Positions 19,645-29,048 are shown, counted from the first letter of the stretch. The stretch is 64,000 bases of DNA from Paracoccus sphaerophysae (GCF_000763805.1 NZ_JRKS01000001.1:1-64000), one strand, 5' to 3'. Numbers and translations: made by a program. The notes: generated by a model from the letters alone, not told the origin.

Positions 19645-20237
19645 AGCGTCGCCAGATGACGCTCGAGAAAGTCGAGCCGGTCCTGCCCCCAGAATTTCTG
19701 CCCGGTGTCCAAGACATGATAGAAGGGGGCGCCGAACACCCCCGCCTCGACGGCGCGTTCCAGGTTGCGGGCATAGGTCTCGGCGCCGACGAACAGCCCG
19801 GTGTCGGCCAGCGCAGGATCAAAGCCGTGCGCCGGCAGCACCTCGCGGATCACCCCGTCCTCGGCGATGTCGCGGCCGTCGGCAAAGCGGGCGCGCAGAA
19901 ACCCCTGCACCAGCCCGCCCACGTCGCCCCCCGCCTCTTGCGCGGCGATCACCGCGTACGAGGAGGGCGCCATGTTCGTCATCGGCACGTCCAGCCGCAG
20001 CGGCACACCCAGGTGTTCGGCCCAGCGGGGCAGTTCCTGATTGCGATAGTCAATCCGCGCGGGGTGGCGGTTCTGCGGCCGGGTGCCTCCGGTGCGGTCG
20101 AACAGTTGCATCAGGTCCAGCGGGCGATAGGTGATCTGGGCCCCATGCCGAGCCGCGATCCGTTCCAGCCGGTCGCCTGCAAGATAGCACCAAGGGTTGA
20201 TGGTCGAGAGGTAATAGTCGATCTGGCGCATCCGCAT
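19641..20237 (-). CDS. DsbA-fold isomerase, 2-hydroxychromene-2-carboxylate isomerase-like
   Basis: This 198-residue thioredoxin-fold protein of the kappa GST/HCCA isomerase group has the entry strand IDYYLSTINPWCYLAGDRLE, with a single Cys instead of CxxC, ITYRPLDLMQLF, and the C-terminal GVFGAPFYHVLDTGQKFWGQ with DRLDFLERHL. Such enzymes use glutathione for cis-trans isomerisation; the physiological substrate here is unknown. An ATG at 20231 is an alternative start with a better-spaced GAGGGA. It is cotranscribed with the downstream hydrolase. Confidence 0.85.
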   Translation of the reverse strand: MRMRQIDYYLSTINPWCYLAGDRLERIAARHGAQITYRPLDLMQLFDRTGGTRPQNRHPARIDYRNQELPRWAEHLGVPLRLDVPMTNMAPSSYAVIAAQEAGGDVGGLVQGFLRARFADGRDIAEDGVIREVLPAHGFDPALADTGLFVGAETYARNLERAVEAGVFGAPFYHVLDTGQKFWGQDRLDFLERHLATL

Positions 20238-20344
20238 TGTCCCTCGTTCCTGCCTGCCGCGCGGGGTTTGCCGGGACGCTAGCGCGGTGCTAATCGGGGC
20301 GCAATCCGCGCCGAATCCGGCCGGCAGCTGCGGAAAGGATGACT

Positions 20345-21364
20345 ATGCCCGCCATGACCGAACCCAAGCTGATCGCCGGAAACGCCAACCGACCGCTCGC
20401 CACGGCCATCGCCCGGCGCATGTCGATGCATCGCGGGATGAATGTCGGCCTGGTCGACGCGCGGGTCGAACGGTTCAACGACCAGGAAATCTTCGTCGAG
20501 GTCTACGAGAACGTCCGCGGCGAGGACATGTACATCATCCAGCCGACCTCGAACCCGGCCAACGACAACCTGATGGAGCTGCTGATCATGGCCGACGCCC
20601 TGCGCCGGTCCAGCGCAGCGCGGATCACCGCCGTGATCCCCTATTTCGGTTATGCCCGCCAGGACCGCCGGGCCAAGGCGCGCACCCCGATCTCGGCCAA
20701 ACTGGTCGCCAACATCCTGACCGAGGCCGGGGTGGACCGGGTGCTGACGCTGGACCTGCACGCGACGCAGATCCAGGGGTTCTTCGACATCCCGGTGGAC
20801 AACCTCTATGCCGCGCCGGTGTTTTCGCTGGACATCATGCACCAGTTCAAAGGCAAGGCCGACGACCTGATGGTGGTGTCGCCCGATGTGGGCGGGGTGG
20901 GGCGGGCGCGCGAGATCGCGACCCGGATCGACGCCCAGATGGCGATCGTCGACAAGCGCCGGGAAAAGGCCGGCGAGATCGCCGACATGACCGTGATCGG
21001 CGATGTCGAGGGCAAGACCTGCATCATCGTGGACGACATCTGCGACACTGCGGGGACGCTGGTGAAGGCCGCCCAGCTGCTGGCCGATCACGGCGCGACC
21101 GAGGTCCACGCCTACATCACCCACGGCGTCCTGTCCGGCCCGGCCGTCGAACGGATCGAGGGGTCGGTGATGAAATCGCTGGTCATCACCGATTCCATCA
21201 ACCAGCCCGAGCCGGTCCGCAACGCCCGCAACATCCGCATCGTCCCCACGGCGCCGCTGTTCGCACAGGCGATCATGTCGATCTGGAACGGCACCTCGGT
21301 GTCGTCGCTGTTCGAGCTGGATACGCTGCAGCCGGTCTACGAGGGGATGTACAGCTCGGTCTGA
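20345..21364 (+). CDS. prs: Ribose-phosphate pyrophosphokinase (PRPP synthase)
   Basis: This 339-residue enzyme makes phosphoribosyl pyrophosphate from ribose 5-phosphate and ATP for nucleotide, His and Trp synthesis. Signatures are [18 protein letters not shown], the catalytic [26 protein letters not shown] and the PRPP-binding [13 protein letters not shown] 20345 was preferred over 20339 because GGAAAGG then lies six bases away. It is divergent from the isomerase gene. Confidence 0.98.
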   Translation: MPAMTEPKLIAGNANRPLATAIARRMSMHRGMNVGLVDARVERFNDQEIFVEVYENVRGEDMYIIQPTSNPANDNLMELLIMADALRRSSAARITAVIPYFGYARQDRRAKARTPISAKLVANILTEAGVDRVLTLDLHATQIQGFFDIPVDNLYAAPVFSLDIMHQFKGKADDLMVVSPDVGGVGRAREIATRIDAQMAIVDKRREKAGEIADMTVIGDVEGKTCIIVDDICDTAGTLVKAAQLLADHGATEVHAYITHGVLSGPAVERIEGSVMKSLVITDSINQPEPVRNARNIRIVPTAPLFAQAIMSIWNGTSVSSLFELDTLQPVYEGMYSSV

Positions 21365-21474
21365 TCGGCGGCGGGCGGGCGCCGAGCGCACGGGTGATTT
21401 ATGTCAGCCGGGGCAACCCCGGGCCGCCGGGCGGTGTTCGGGGGGCAGATGACGGATCAGGGGCGGGGCCCGGA

Positions 21475-22107
21475 ATGACCGAAGACAGCGTGATCGACCA
21501 GCTTCATGCCGCCGATGTGGCGCTGTCGGTCGAAGCCGGCCAGATGCGCGACCACCCGGTGATCGCGGCGGCGGGCGCCGCCAGCGAGATCGCCGACCAG
21601 CCGCCGGCCTTCACCCTCGCCGCCATCGCGCTGGGGGCGGGGCTGTTGTCAAGGCGACCGCGGCTGGCCGAAGGCGGGGGGCGGGCCCTGGCGGCGTTGT
21701 GGCTGGCTACCCGCACCAAGTCGGCGATCAAGAGCGTCGTGGTGCGGACGCGCCCCTACAAGCTGCTCGAGGAAGGGCATTACGAGACCGGGGTGAACGG
21801 CCCGGACTCGCATCCCTACAACTCGTTTCCCTCGGGTCATACGGCCGACGCCTTTGCGGCGGCGCGGGCGATCGGTCGCGTCGCCCCGGGGGCCAAGGGG
21901 CCGTTGCTGGGTCTCGCGGCCCTGATCGGGCTGGTCCAGGTTCCGCGCGCCACCCACCACCTGGCCGACGTCATCGCCGGTGCGGCGGTCGGCATCGCCG
22001 CCGAGGCCGTGGTCCACCATGCGCTGCAGGCCCTGCCCGACGACCGGGTGCGCGCCGGCCGCCGCGCCCTGATCCGCCGCCGCGGGGCGTCCGAGAACGA
22101 CGCCTGA
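21475..22107 (+). CDS. PAP2-family membrane phosphatase
   Basis: This 210-residue phosphatase carries the three PAP2 motifs: KSVVVRTRPYK, FPSGHTAD and RATHHLADVIAG. Two or three hydrophobic segments (AFTLAAIALGAGLL, LLGLAALIGLVQV, VIAGAAVGIAAEAV) place it in the membrane. Members dephosphorylate phosphatidate, undecaprenyl pyrophosphate or related lipids; the substrate cannot be read from sequence. It lies about 110 bp after prs. Confidence 0.88.
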   Translation: MTEDSVIDQLHAADVALSVEAGQMRDHPVIAAAGAASEIADQPPAFTLAAIALGAGLLSRRPRLAEGGGRALAALWLATRTKSAIKSVVVRTRPYKLLEEGHYETGVNGPDSHPYNSFPSGHTADAFAAARAIGRVAPGAKGPLLGLAALIGLVQVPRATHHLADVIAGAAVGIAAEAVVHHALQALPDDRVRAGRRALIRRRGASENDA

Positions 22108-22152
22108 GGCATGGCCGGCCATCCAGGTCCTGCTGCCTGCATCTCTTGTCCG

Positions 22153-22184
22153 CAAATATCCCGGGGTCCGGGGCAGCGCCCCGG
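22153..22184 (+). repeat. REP-like extragenic palindrome, copy 1
   Basis: The core CAAATATCCCGGGG-TCCGGGG-CAGC-GCCCCGG forms a GC-rich hairpin in the PAP2-amidohydrolase spacer. The same element, slightly longer, occurs at 27016-27049 in the opposite orientation. Confidence 0.7.
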
Positions 22185-22249
22185 TTCCACCGCCGGCGCT
22201 TGCGGTCCGCACGCCCATCGCCAGCCTCACCACCAGCCGAAGGGACCCG

Positions 22250-23299
22250 ATGATGCGCGCCTTCTACCACCCCCATCAGGCGCTGCACGCGCCCCAGCAA
22301 TACATGCGCTTCGGCCGCGTCGTCCGGGCGAGGGATCTGCCCGAGCGGACCGAGCGTCTCCTTCAGGCGCTGGCCGGGCGGGGCATCCCGGTCGAGACGC
22401 CCCCGCCTGTCGGTATGGACCCCATCCTTGCCGTCCATACCGCCGATTACGTCGAGTTCCTGCGCACCGCCTGGGACCAGTGGCAGACCCTGCCCGAGGA
22501 CCGCGGCCCCGAGGTCTGGCCCGCCACTTTTCCTTACTGGAGCGGGCGGCCCGAGCGACGCGCCCGGCCGGCCCCGCGGCCCACGGGCCTCCTCGGGCGG
22601 CTCGGCTGGTATCTGGGCGACATGTCGGTGCCCCTGGATGCGCATAGCTGGACCTCGATCCGGCAATCGGCCGAGACGGCCGTAGTGGGGGCCGAGGCCG
22701 TCGCCGATGGGGCCGGGCTGGCCTATGCGCTGTGCCGCCCCTCGGGCCACCACGCGCGGGCCGACCGGGCGTCGGGGTTCTGCTACCTGAACAACAGCGC
22801 CATCGCGGCGGCACGGCTGGCGCTGCGGTTCGGGCGGGTGGCGGTGCTGGACGTGGACGCCCATCACGGCGACGGGACCCAGCAGATCTTCTATGACCGA
22901 CCAGACGTGCTGACGGCGTCGATCCACGCCGACCCGGCGGATTATTACCCCTTCTATACCGGCTATGCCGATGAGGCCGGCGCTGGCGCTGGCGCGGGCG
23001 CCAACCTCAACCTGCCCCTGCCGCATGGTTCGGGGACAGGCGCCATGCAGGCGGCCTTGCAGCTGGCGGCAGAGGCGATCCGGAAATTCGACGCGCGGGC
23101 GCTGGTCGTGGCGCTGGGGTTCGACGCCCATCGTGCCGATCCGATCGGCGTCCTGGCGCTCGACAGCGGCGACTTCGCCGCGATCGGCGAGGCCGTCTCG
23201 CGGTTGGACCTGCCGACCCTGATCGTGCAGGAGGGCGGCTACGGGATCGACGTCCTCGACCCCAGCCTGACGGCGTTCCTGCAGGGGCTGGGCGGCTAG
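22250..23299 (+). CDS. Histone deacetylase-like amidohydrolase (acetylpolyamine type)
   Basis: This 349-residue zinc hydrolase of the arginase/deacetylase fold has the motifs RPSGHHARADRASGFCYLNN, LDVDAHHGDGTQQIFY (zinc and proton-relay ligands), VLTASIHADPADYYPFYTGY and ALGFDAHRADPIG. The loop pattern fits bacterial acetylpolyamine amidohydrolases, which remove acetyl groups from polyamines. Its TAG overlaps the convergent rarD stop in one CTAG (23296-23299). Confidence 0.9.
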   Translation: MMRAFYHPHQALHAPQQYMRFGRVVRARDLPERTERLLQALAGRGIPVETPPPVGMDPILAVHTADYVEFLRTAWDQWQTLPEDRGPEVWPATFPYWSGRPERRARPAPRPTGLLGRLGWYLGDMSVPLDAHSWTSIRQSAETAVVGAEAVADGAGLAYALCRPSGHHARADRASGFCYLNNSAIAAARLALRFGRVAVLDVDAHHGDGTQQIFYDRPDVLTASIHADPADYYPFYTGYADEAGAGAGAGANLNLPLPHGSGTGAMQAALQLAAEAIRKFDARALVVALGFDAHRADPIGVLALDSGDFAAIGEAVSRLDLPTLIVQEGGYGIDVLDPSLTAFLQGLGG

Positions 23300-24192
23300 C
23301 CGCGCGCGGGCCACCGGCGCAGCAGCGTCGCGCTATAGATCGCCAGCGCCGCCCAGATCATCGGGAAGGCGATCCTGCGCACCCCGCCGAAGGGCTCGTG
23401 GAAGATCAGCACCGCGGTCAGGAAGATCAGCGTCGGCGCGATGTATTGCAGGATACCGATGGTGGACAGCCGGATCAGCTTGGCGGCGTTGGCATACATC
23501 ATCAGCGGTATCGCGGTAACCGCGCCGGCGCCGACCAGGAACGCGGTGTCGTGCAGGTTGGCGCCGAAATGGCCGCGCCCGGTTGCCGCCAGCCACAGCA
23601 CATAGCCCAGCGCCGGCAGCACGAGGGCCAGGATCTCTACCGTGAAGCCCTCGTTCGCGGGCAAGGGCAGCCTGCGCTTGCAGAACGCATACAGCCCCCA
23701 GCTGAGCGTCAGCCCGATCGCCACCACCGGCAGCCCCCCGGCGGAAAAGGTCATCAGCAGCACGGCGGCCGCCGCCAGCGCAATGGCCGCGATCTGCGGC
23801 CGGGTCAGCGTCTCGCCCAGCAGCAGCGCGCCCAGAGCGACCGAGAACAGCGGGTTGATGTAATAGCCCAGCGCCGTCTCGATGGCGCGGCCGTTGGTGA
23901 CGGCCCAGACATAGATCAGCCAGTTGACCGAGATCAGCACCGCGGTCAGCGCCGCCATCCGCACCAGGGCCGGCTGGCGCAGCGTCTGCACCACCTTGTC
24001 CAGCCCGCCCCGCGACGCGACGACGGCCAGCGCGATAGGCAGCGACCACAGGATGCGGTGGGCGATGATTTCGAACGGCGGGATATGCGCCATCTCGCGC
24101 ATGTAAAGCGGCAGGAAGCCCCAGAACACATAGGTCGCGATGGCCAGGGCAAGGCCGCGGGGCGAGTCGGTCTGCGAATCGGTGGCGGACAT
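23296..24192 (-). CDS. rarD: EamA-family transporter RarD
   Basis: This 298-residue membrane protein has ten predicted hydrophobic segments, the DMT/EamA fold. It opens LALAIATYVFWGFLPLYM with EIIAHRILWSLPIAL, the RarD signature. YYINPLFSVALGALLLGE and IAPTLIFLTAVLIFHEPFGG are typical of later helices. RarD was named for chloramphenicol sensitivity; its natural substrate is unclear. It is convergent with the amidohydrolase gene. Confidence 0.92.
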   Translation of the reverse strand: MSATDSQTDSPRGLALAIATYVFWGFLPLYMREMAHIPPFEIIAHRILWSLPIALAVVASRGGLDKVVQTLRQPALVRMAALTAVLISVNWLIYVWAVTNGRAIETALGYYINPLFSVALGALLLGETLTRPQIAAIALAAAAVLLMTFSAGGLPVVAIGLTLSWGLYAFCKRRLPLPANEGFTVEILALVLPALGYVLWLAATGRGHFGANLHDTAFLVGAGAVTAIPLMMYANAAKLIRLSTIGILQYIAPTLIFLTAVLIFHEPFGGVRRIAFPMIWAALAIYSATLLRRWPARG

Positions 24193-24268
24193 GGCCCGGA
24201 CATAGCTTCGCGCGCCGGCGGCTGCCAGCGGGGTTGAGGCGCCGCGCGGAAGGTTCTAGCCAAGGGCC

Positions 24269-25099
24269 ATGCGGATTCTCTTTCTGGGCGACGTGATGGG
24301 ACGGGCCGGGCGGCGGGCGATCGTCGAGCGGCTGGGGGCGCTGAAATCCCGGCTGCGGGCGGATTTCACCATCGTCAATGGCGAAAACGCCAGCGGCGGC
24401 ATGGGGCTGACGGCGGCCCATGCCACGCTGCTGCTGGATGCGGGCGCAGACGTGCTGACGCTGGGGGACCACGCTTTCGACCAGCGCGACATGCTGTCCT
24501 TCATCGACGGCGAGCCGCGGATCATCCGGCCGCTGAACTTTGCCCGCGAGGCCCCCGGCCGCGGGGCACGGGTGTTTTCCGACCAGCGCGGCCGCAGGGT
24601 GCTGGTGGCGCAGGCGCTGGGGCAGGTTTTCATGAAGCGCCCCTTCGACGACCCGTTCAGCGCCGTCGACACGGTGCTGCGCGCCCATGTCCTGGGCGGC
24701 GGGGTGCAGGCCGCGGTCCTGGATTTCCACGCCGAGGCGACCAGCGAGAAGATGGCGATGGGCCATTACTGCGACGGCCGCGCCAGCCTCGTCGTCGGTA
24801 CCCACACCCATGTCCCGACCGCCGATGCGCAGGTGCTGGGGCGGGGGACGGCCTATCAGTCCGATGCCGGGATGTGCGGCGATTACGACAGCGTCATCGG
24901 CATGGAGAAGACCGAGCCGATGCGGCGCTTCCTGACCGGGATGGCGCAGGGCCGCTTTACCCCGGCCGAGGGCGAGGCCACGATCTCGGGCGTGCTGGTC
25001 GTCACCGACGACCGCAGCGGGCTGGCCCGGTCGGTCCATCCCGTGCGCGAGGGCGGGCGGCTGGCTGCCACGATCCCCGACGCGATGCCCCCCGGATGA
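24269..25099 (+). CDS. YmdB-like metallophosphoesterase (TIGR00282 family)
   Basis: This 276-residue phosphoesterase has the metal-binding motifs ILFLGDVMGRAGR, TIVNGENASGGMG, LTLGDHAFDQ, LVVGTHTHVPTAD and GTAYQSDAGMCG-YDSVIGM. YmdB of Bacillus hydrolyses 2',3'-cAMP and affects colony development; the role in alphaproteobacteria is not settled. It is divergent from rarD with about 75 bp between starts. Confidence 0.92.
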   Translation: MRILFLGDVMGRAGRRAIVERLGALKSRLRADFTIVNGENASGGMGLTAAHATLLLDAGADVLTLGDHAFDQRDMLSFIDGEPRIIRPLNFAREAPGRGARVFSDQRGRRVLVAQALGQVFMKRPFDDPFSAVDTVLRAHVLGGGVQAAVLDFHAEATSEKMAMGHYCDGRASLVVGTHTHVPTADAQVLGRGTAYQSDAGMCGDYDSVIGMEKTEPMRRFLTGMAQGRFTPAEGEATISGVLVVTDDRSGLARSVHPVREGGRLAATIPDAMPPG

Positions 25100-25227
25100 G
25101 GGCGGCGAGTTCTTGCCTGACGCTGCGGCCCCACCGCGCGCCGGCGGCATTACCTTGCGGGCAAGTAGGAAATGGGGCAACGCTGCCGCCAGCCGGTTCG
25201 CCGGCGCAGTTGGTTCGAGGTGAGTGA

Positions 25228-27006
25228 ATGTTTGGCATTGCCCTGACCGGCCAGGCGGGTGCGATCGCGACCCTGGTGATCATCGCCGTGATGTTCGTGA
25301 TGTTCATCCGCGAGGATCAGCCGCCGGAAGTCATCGCCATCGGCGCTGCCGCCCTGATGATGATTCTGGGCCTGCTGCCGGTCGAGGATGCGGGCAGCGT
25401 GCTGTCGAACAACGCGCCGTGGACCATCGCCTTCATGTTCATCACCATGGGCGGGCTGTTGCGGACCGGCGCGCTGGACCAGCTGAGCCGGCTGGTGGCG
25501 AGCCGGGCCGGCACCCAGCCGATCCTGACCATCGCGGTGATGTTCGCCTTCGTCTGCCTGGCCTCGGCGATCATGAACAACACGCCGGTGGTGGCGGTGA
25601 TGATCCCGATCGTCATCCAGGTCGCCAAGAAGGCCAATATCTCGGCATCCAAGCTGTTGATGCCGCTCAGCTATTTCACCGTCATGGGGGGCATGATCAC
25701 GCTGATCGGCACCTCGACCAACCTGCTGGTCGACGGCGTCGTGCGCGCCAAGGGGATGGAGCCGTTCGGCATCTTCGACATCGCCCCGGTCGGGATCGCC
25801 GTTACCCTCGCCGGCGCCGCCTTCATCGGCCTTGTCGGCTGGCGGCTGCTGCCGGATCGCGGCTCGATGGCGTCGTTCCTGACCGACCGCTCGCAGATGA
25901 AGTATTTCACCGAGGTCGCCATCCCCGAGGATAGCGGCATCGTCGGCATGAACCTGTCGGACGTGAAGATGTTCCAGCGCGAGGCCGTGCGCGTCATCGA
26001 CGTGCTGCGCGGGGACGCCTCGCTGCGGCGCGACATGGACAGCGTGGTGCTCCAGTCCGGCGACCGGGTGGTGATCCGGTCGGTGATGGCCGACCTGCTG
26101 GAAATGCAGCAGAACAGGGACCTGCGGGCGCTGGACAAGCTGTCCTCGGTGCAGACCGAGACCGTCGAGGTGCTGATCTCGCCCGGGGCGCGGATGATCG
26201 GGCGCCGGCTGGGCGACCTGCGCCTGCGCCGCCGCTATGGGGTCTATCCGATCGCGGCGCATCGCCGGAACCAGAACATCGGCCGCCAGCTGGACGACCT
26301 CGAGATCCGCGTCGGCGACACGCTGCTGCTGGAAGGCGCGGCCGAGGACATCGCCCGGCTCGCCGCCGACATGGACCTGGTCGACGTGACCCATCCGACG
26401 ACCAAGCCGTTCCGCCGCAAGCACGCCCCCATCGCCGCCGCCGCGCTGCTGGGGGTGGTGGTGCTGGCCGCCTTCAACGTCGCGCCGATCATGGCGCTGT
26501 CGTTCCTGGCCGCGGCCATCATCCTGATCTCGGGCTGCGTCGATCCCGACGAGGCCTTCGGCTTTGTCGAGGCGCGGCTGCTGGCGATGATCTTCGCCAT
26601 GCTGGCGATTGGCGAGGCGCTGGACGCCACCGGCGCCGTCAAGCTGATCGTGGACGCCATCGCGCCGTTCCTGGCCGGGCTGTCACCGTTCTGGACACTG
26701 GTGGCGGTGTATTTCCTCGGTCTCGCGATGACCGAGTTGCTGTCCAACAATGCCGTCGCGGTGATCCTGACCCCGATCGCCATCGAGCTGGCGCAGCAGC
26801 TGAACCACGATCCGCGCGCTTATGTGGTGGCGGTGATGTTCTCGGCTTCGGTCGCCTTTGCGACGCCGATCGGCTATCAGACGCACATGATGGTCTATGG
26901 ACCGGGCGGCTACAAGTTCACCGACTTCATGCGCATGGGCATCCCGCTGGACATCGTCACCGGCATCGTGGCGTGCCTGACGATCCCGCTGTTCTGGCCG
27001 CTGTAA
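25228..27006 (+). CDS. SLC13/DASS family permease with TrkA-C domains
   Basis: This 592-residue inner-membrane carrier has two halves of hydrophobic segments (residues 1-225 and 400-592). Between them lie two TrkA-C (RCK_C) regulatory domains around residues 230-390 (DVLRGDASLRRDMDSVVLQS and the repeat-like LEIRVGDTLLLEGA). The transport signatures are MNNTPVVAVMIPIV and TLIGTSTNLLV in the first half, and ELLSNNAVAVILTPIA and ASVAFATPIGYQTHMMV in the second. Relatives move sulfate, dicarboxylates or other anions with Na+ or H+. Substrate not assigned. Confidence 0.92.
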   Translation: MFGIALTGQAGAIATLVIIAVMFVMFIREDQPPEVIAIGAAALMMILGLLPVEDAGSVLSNNAPWTIAFMFITMGGLLRTGALDQLSRLVASRAGTQPILTIAVMFAFVCLASAIMNNTPVVAVMIPIVIQVAKKANISASKLLMPLSYFTVMGGMITLIGTSTNLLVDGVVRAKGMEPFGIFDIAPVGIAVTLAGAAFIGLVGWRLLPDRGSMASFLTDRSQMKYFTEVAIPEDSGIVGMNLSDVKMFQREAVRVIDVLRGDASLRRDMDSVVLQSGDRVVIRSVMADLLEMQQNRDLRALDKLSSVQTETVEVLISPGARMIGRRLGDLRLRRRYGVYPIAAHRRNQNIGRQLDDLEIRVGDTLLLEGAAEDIARLAADMDLVDVTHPTTKPFRRKHAPIAAAALLGVVVLAAFNVAPIMALSFLAAAIILISGCVDPDEAFGFVEARLLAMIFAMLAIGEALDATGAVKLIVDAIAPFLAGLSPFWTLVAVYFLGLAMTELLSNNAVAVILTPIAIELAQQLNHDPRAYVVAVMFSASVAFATPIGYQTHMMVYGPGGYKFTDFMRMGIPLDIVTGIVACLTIPLFWPL

Positions 27007-27015
27007 GCGTCCCGA

Positions 27016-27049
27016 CCGGGGGCCACCCCCCGGACCCCCGGGACATTTG
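27016..27049 (-). repeat. REP-like extragenic palindrome, copy 2
   Basis: Read on the minus strand the segment is CAAATGTCCCGGGGG-TCCGGGG followed by GTGGCCCCCGG, matching copy 1 at 22153-22184 apart from a few substitutions and run lengths. It lies between the convergent SLC13 permease and olsA ends and could act as a terminator. Confidence 0.7.
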
Positions 27050-27065
27050 AGACCGCTCGAGCTCT

Positions 27066-27926
27066 TCAGCCCGGCCCGCCCGCGCGGACGGCGGCTTCGG
27101 CGGCGGCGGAAAGGGACTTGCGGCTGTGGCCGGCGACCGGGATCGGCGGGTGCAGCGTGACCGTGACGCCGCCCTGGCGCGCCTGGGCCAGGACGGCCAG
27201 CAGATGCGGCCCCAGCGCCATGTCGCCCCACCAGCCATAGAAGCCGGGCGCGCGGCCAGACGGCGCGTGATAGCGGACGCTGACCGGCTGGATCGCCAGC
27301 CCCGGCGGCAGATCCGGGTCAAGGAAGGCCTGGAACAGCGTCGGCTTGAAGGGCAGGACGCGCAGGCCGTCGGTCGAGGTACCCTCGGGAAAGAACAGCA
27401 GCCGGTGACCGGCGGCGGTGCGGGCGGCGAACTCGGCGGCCTGCTGGCGGGCCAGCCGCGGGTCGCGGGTGACGAAATGCGTGTTGGTCACCCGGGTCAG
27501 GATGTTGATGCCGGGCCAGCCCGCGACCTCGGCCTTGCTGACGAAGAACAGCGGCGCCGCCGCGTTCAGCACGAAGATGTCGAGCCAGCTGGAGTGGTTG
27601 GCGACCATCGCGCCGGGGCCGCGCATGGCCGTCCCGATCCGCTGCCAGCCGATGCCCATCAGCCACAGGCACAGCCGGCAGACGCCCTGCACCCACGGCC
27701 CGGTCAGCGGCCGGCGCGGGCCGGCAAACAGACGCTCGATGGCGCGCAGGGGGAGGATGAGGATGACCCCGATCAGCAGCACCGAGATCACCGACAGCCC
27801 GCGCGACAGGGCCAGTGCCCAGCCCAGCGGGCCGGGGCGGGCAGGGGGCGGCGGGGTTTCTCCGCGCCATGTCCCGGATGGTGCCCGGGATGGCGGCCCG
27901 GTTGGCGGAGAAGGATGCGCGCTCAT
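27066..27926 (-). CDS. olsA: Lyso-ornithine lipid O-acyltransferase (PlsC-like)
   Basis: This 286-residue acyltransferase of the PlsC family has one clear N-terminal membrane segment (ISVLLIGVILILPL), the catalytic HX4D motif NHSSWLD (H111, D116) and the FFPEGTSTDG glycerophosphate-binding motif. Because it overlaps the olsB-like gene (ATGA) it most likely completes ornithine lipid by adding the second acyl chain. A general 1-acylglycerol-3-phosphate acyltransferase role is the alternative. The first 30 residues are Pro/Gly-rich. Confidence 0.85.
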   Translation of the reverse strand: MSAHPSPPTGPPSRAPSGTWRGETPPPPARPGPLGWALALSRGLSVISVLLIGVILILPLRAIERLFAGPRRPLTGPWVQGVCRLCLWLMGIGWQRIGTAMRGPGAMVANHSSWLDIFVLNAAAPLFFVSKAEVAGWPGINILTRVTNTHFVTRDPRLARQQAAEFAARTAAGHRLLFFPEGTSTDGLRVLPFKPTLFQAFLDPDLPPGLAIQPVSVRYHAPSGRAPGFYGWWGDMALGPHLLAVLAQARQGGVTVTLHPPIPVAGHSRKSLSAAAEAAVRAGGPG

Positions 27927-28705
27927 GCGCCCTGCCAGCGGTCCTGATAGAACTTGCGGTGGCGTTCGGACATGGCGGCGGTGTCCATCAGCAGGAACAC
28001 GTCGGTGGTGTTGAAGGCGTGGTCGACCCACGCGTCCTGGCCCACCACGCCGCCCAGCCGCAGATAGGCCTTGATCAGCGCCGGCATCACCGTCATCGCG
28101 GCGCGGCGGTCCAGCCGGTCGGCCGGGATCAGGTCCATGGTTTGGGCATTCGGCGGCCGTGCCGTCGGGCGCAGTTCGGGCGGGGCGAGGTGGTGGTGGT
28201 GCAGCCAGGACAGCGCCGGCGCCAGCGCCTCGATATCGGTGCCGTGAAAGCTGGCGACGCCGAACATGATCTCGATCCCGTTGTCCAGCACATAGTCGGC
28301 CAGCGCGTTCCACAGCATGAACATGCCCGACCCGCCGCGATAGGCGGGATCCACGCAGGACCGCCCCAGCTCAACCAACCGCCGCCCCGATCCGCGCAAC
28401 GGCGTCAGGTCGTATTCGTCGTCGCAATAGAACCGGCCGAAGCGTTCCGCCGCATCGCCCCTGAGCAGCCGATAGACGCCCACGACATGGTTCCCCGCCG
28501 CCGGGTCCCGGCGCGTGTCGACCAGCACCAGGTGATCGACGATGGGGTCGAATTCGTCGCGTTCCAGCTGTGCGTCGTGATCCACCAGCGGGCCGTCCGC
28601 GCCCAGCTCGCCGACGAAGACGCGATAGCGCAGCCGCTGCGCGGCCAGCAGGTCGGGCTGGGTTTCGGCAAGGCGGACGTCAAGCCAGGCGGGTTCGGAC
28701 TTCAT
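27923..28705 (-). CDS. olsB: L-ornithine N(alpha)-acyltransferase
   Basis: This 260-residue GNAT-like protein is of the kind once annotated as hemolysin. The motifs LRYRVFVGELGADGP, HLVLVDTRRDPAAGNHVVGV, GRSCVDPAYRGGSGMFMLW and FGVASFHGTDIEALAPALS match OlsB, which transfers a 3-hydroxyacyl chain from ACP to ornithine. It is the first gene of the olsBA pair. Ornithine lipids are phosphorus-free membrane lipids, often made under phosphate limitation. Confidence 0.88.
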   Translation of the reverse strand: MKSEPAWLDVRLAETQPDLLAAQRLRYRVFVGELGADGPLVDHDAQLERDEFDPIVDHLVLVDTRRDPAAGNHVVGVYRLLRGDAAERFGRFYCDDEYDLTPLRGSGRRLVELGRSCVDPAYRGGSGMFMLWNALADYVLDNGIEIMFGVASFHGTDIEALAPALSWLHHHHLAPPELRPTARPPNAQTMDLIPADRLDRRAAMTVMPALIKAYLRLGGVVGQDAWVDHAFNTTDVFLLMDTAAMSERHRKFYQDRWQGA

Positions 28706-28829
28706 CGTTCACTCGTTCGGGGCGGCGTTGCAACCAAGCGGCACTCCGCCGATTGATATATGAAAAGTGGCGGATATTCGCTTGACACATCTGAAGGTTG
28801 TGCTGAAGACACTGTATACATCACGGACG

Positions 28830-29009
28830 TCAGGAAGGGATCATGACCAGTTCAAGTGCGACATTCCGGCTGTCCAGCACCTGTTTTCCCGCCTCTGGAA
28901 AATTCACCGTGATGCGGTCTCCGATCCGGGACTGGACCTGTCCGATCCCCCATTCTGGCGCCGCCGGATGGCGCACCAGCATGCCGGGTTCGAGAATGTC
29001 GTTGGTCAT
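28830..29009 (-). CDS. DUF3553 small protein
   Basis: This 59-residue protein has the sequence core LEPGMLVRHPAAPEWGIGQV and ITVNFPEAGKQVLDSRNVAL. This SH3/KOW-like small barrel is similar to the DUF3553 domain and to the ends of UvrD/CarD-type RNA polymerase interactors. The function is not established. It is divergent from chpT; the starts are 39 bp apart. Confidence 0.8.
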   Translation of the reverse strand: MTNDILEPGMLVRHPAAPEWGIGQVQSRIGDRITVNFPEAGKQVLDSRNVALELVMIPS

Positions 29010-29048
29010 GTCTGCCGCCCCCGCCTTGGCCGCCGAGGCTAACGGACG

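Noticed and set aside
27008-27055. CRISPR-like or transposon inverted repeat
   Set aside because: There is a single GC-rich hairpin with one more copy 5 kb away; no regular spacing, spacers or transposase.
28741-28829. Plus-strand promoter in the AT-rich spacer between olsB and the DUF3553 gene (TTGACA and TATACA)
   Set aside because: The two boxes are about 27 bp apart and no plus-strand gene follows, so a functional promoter was not supported.
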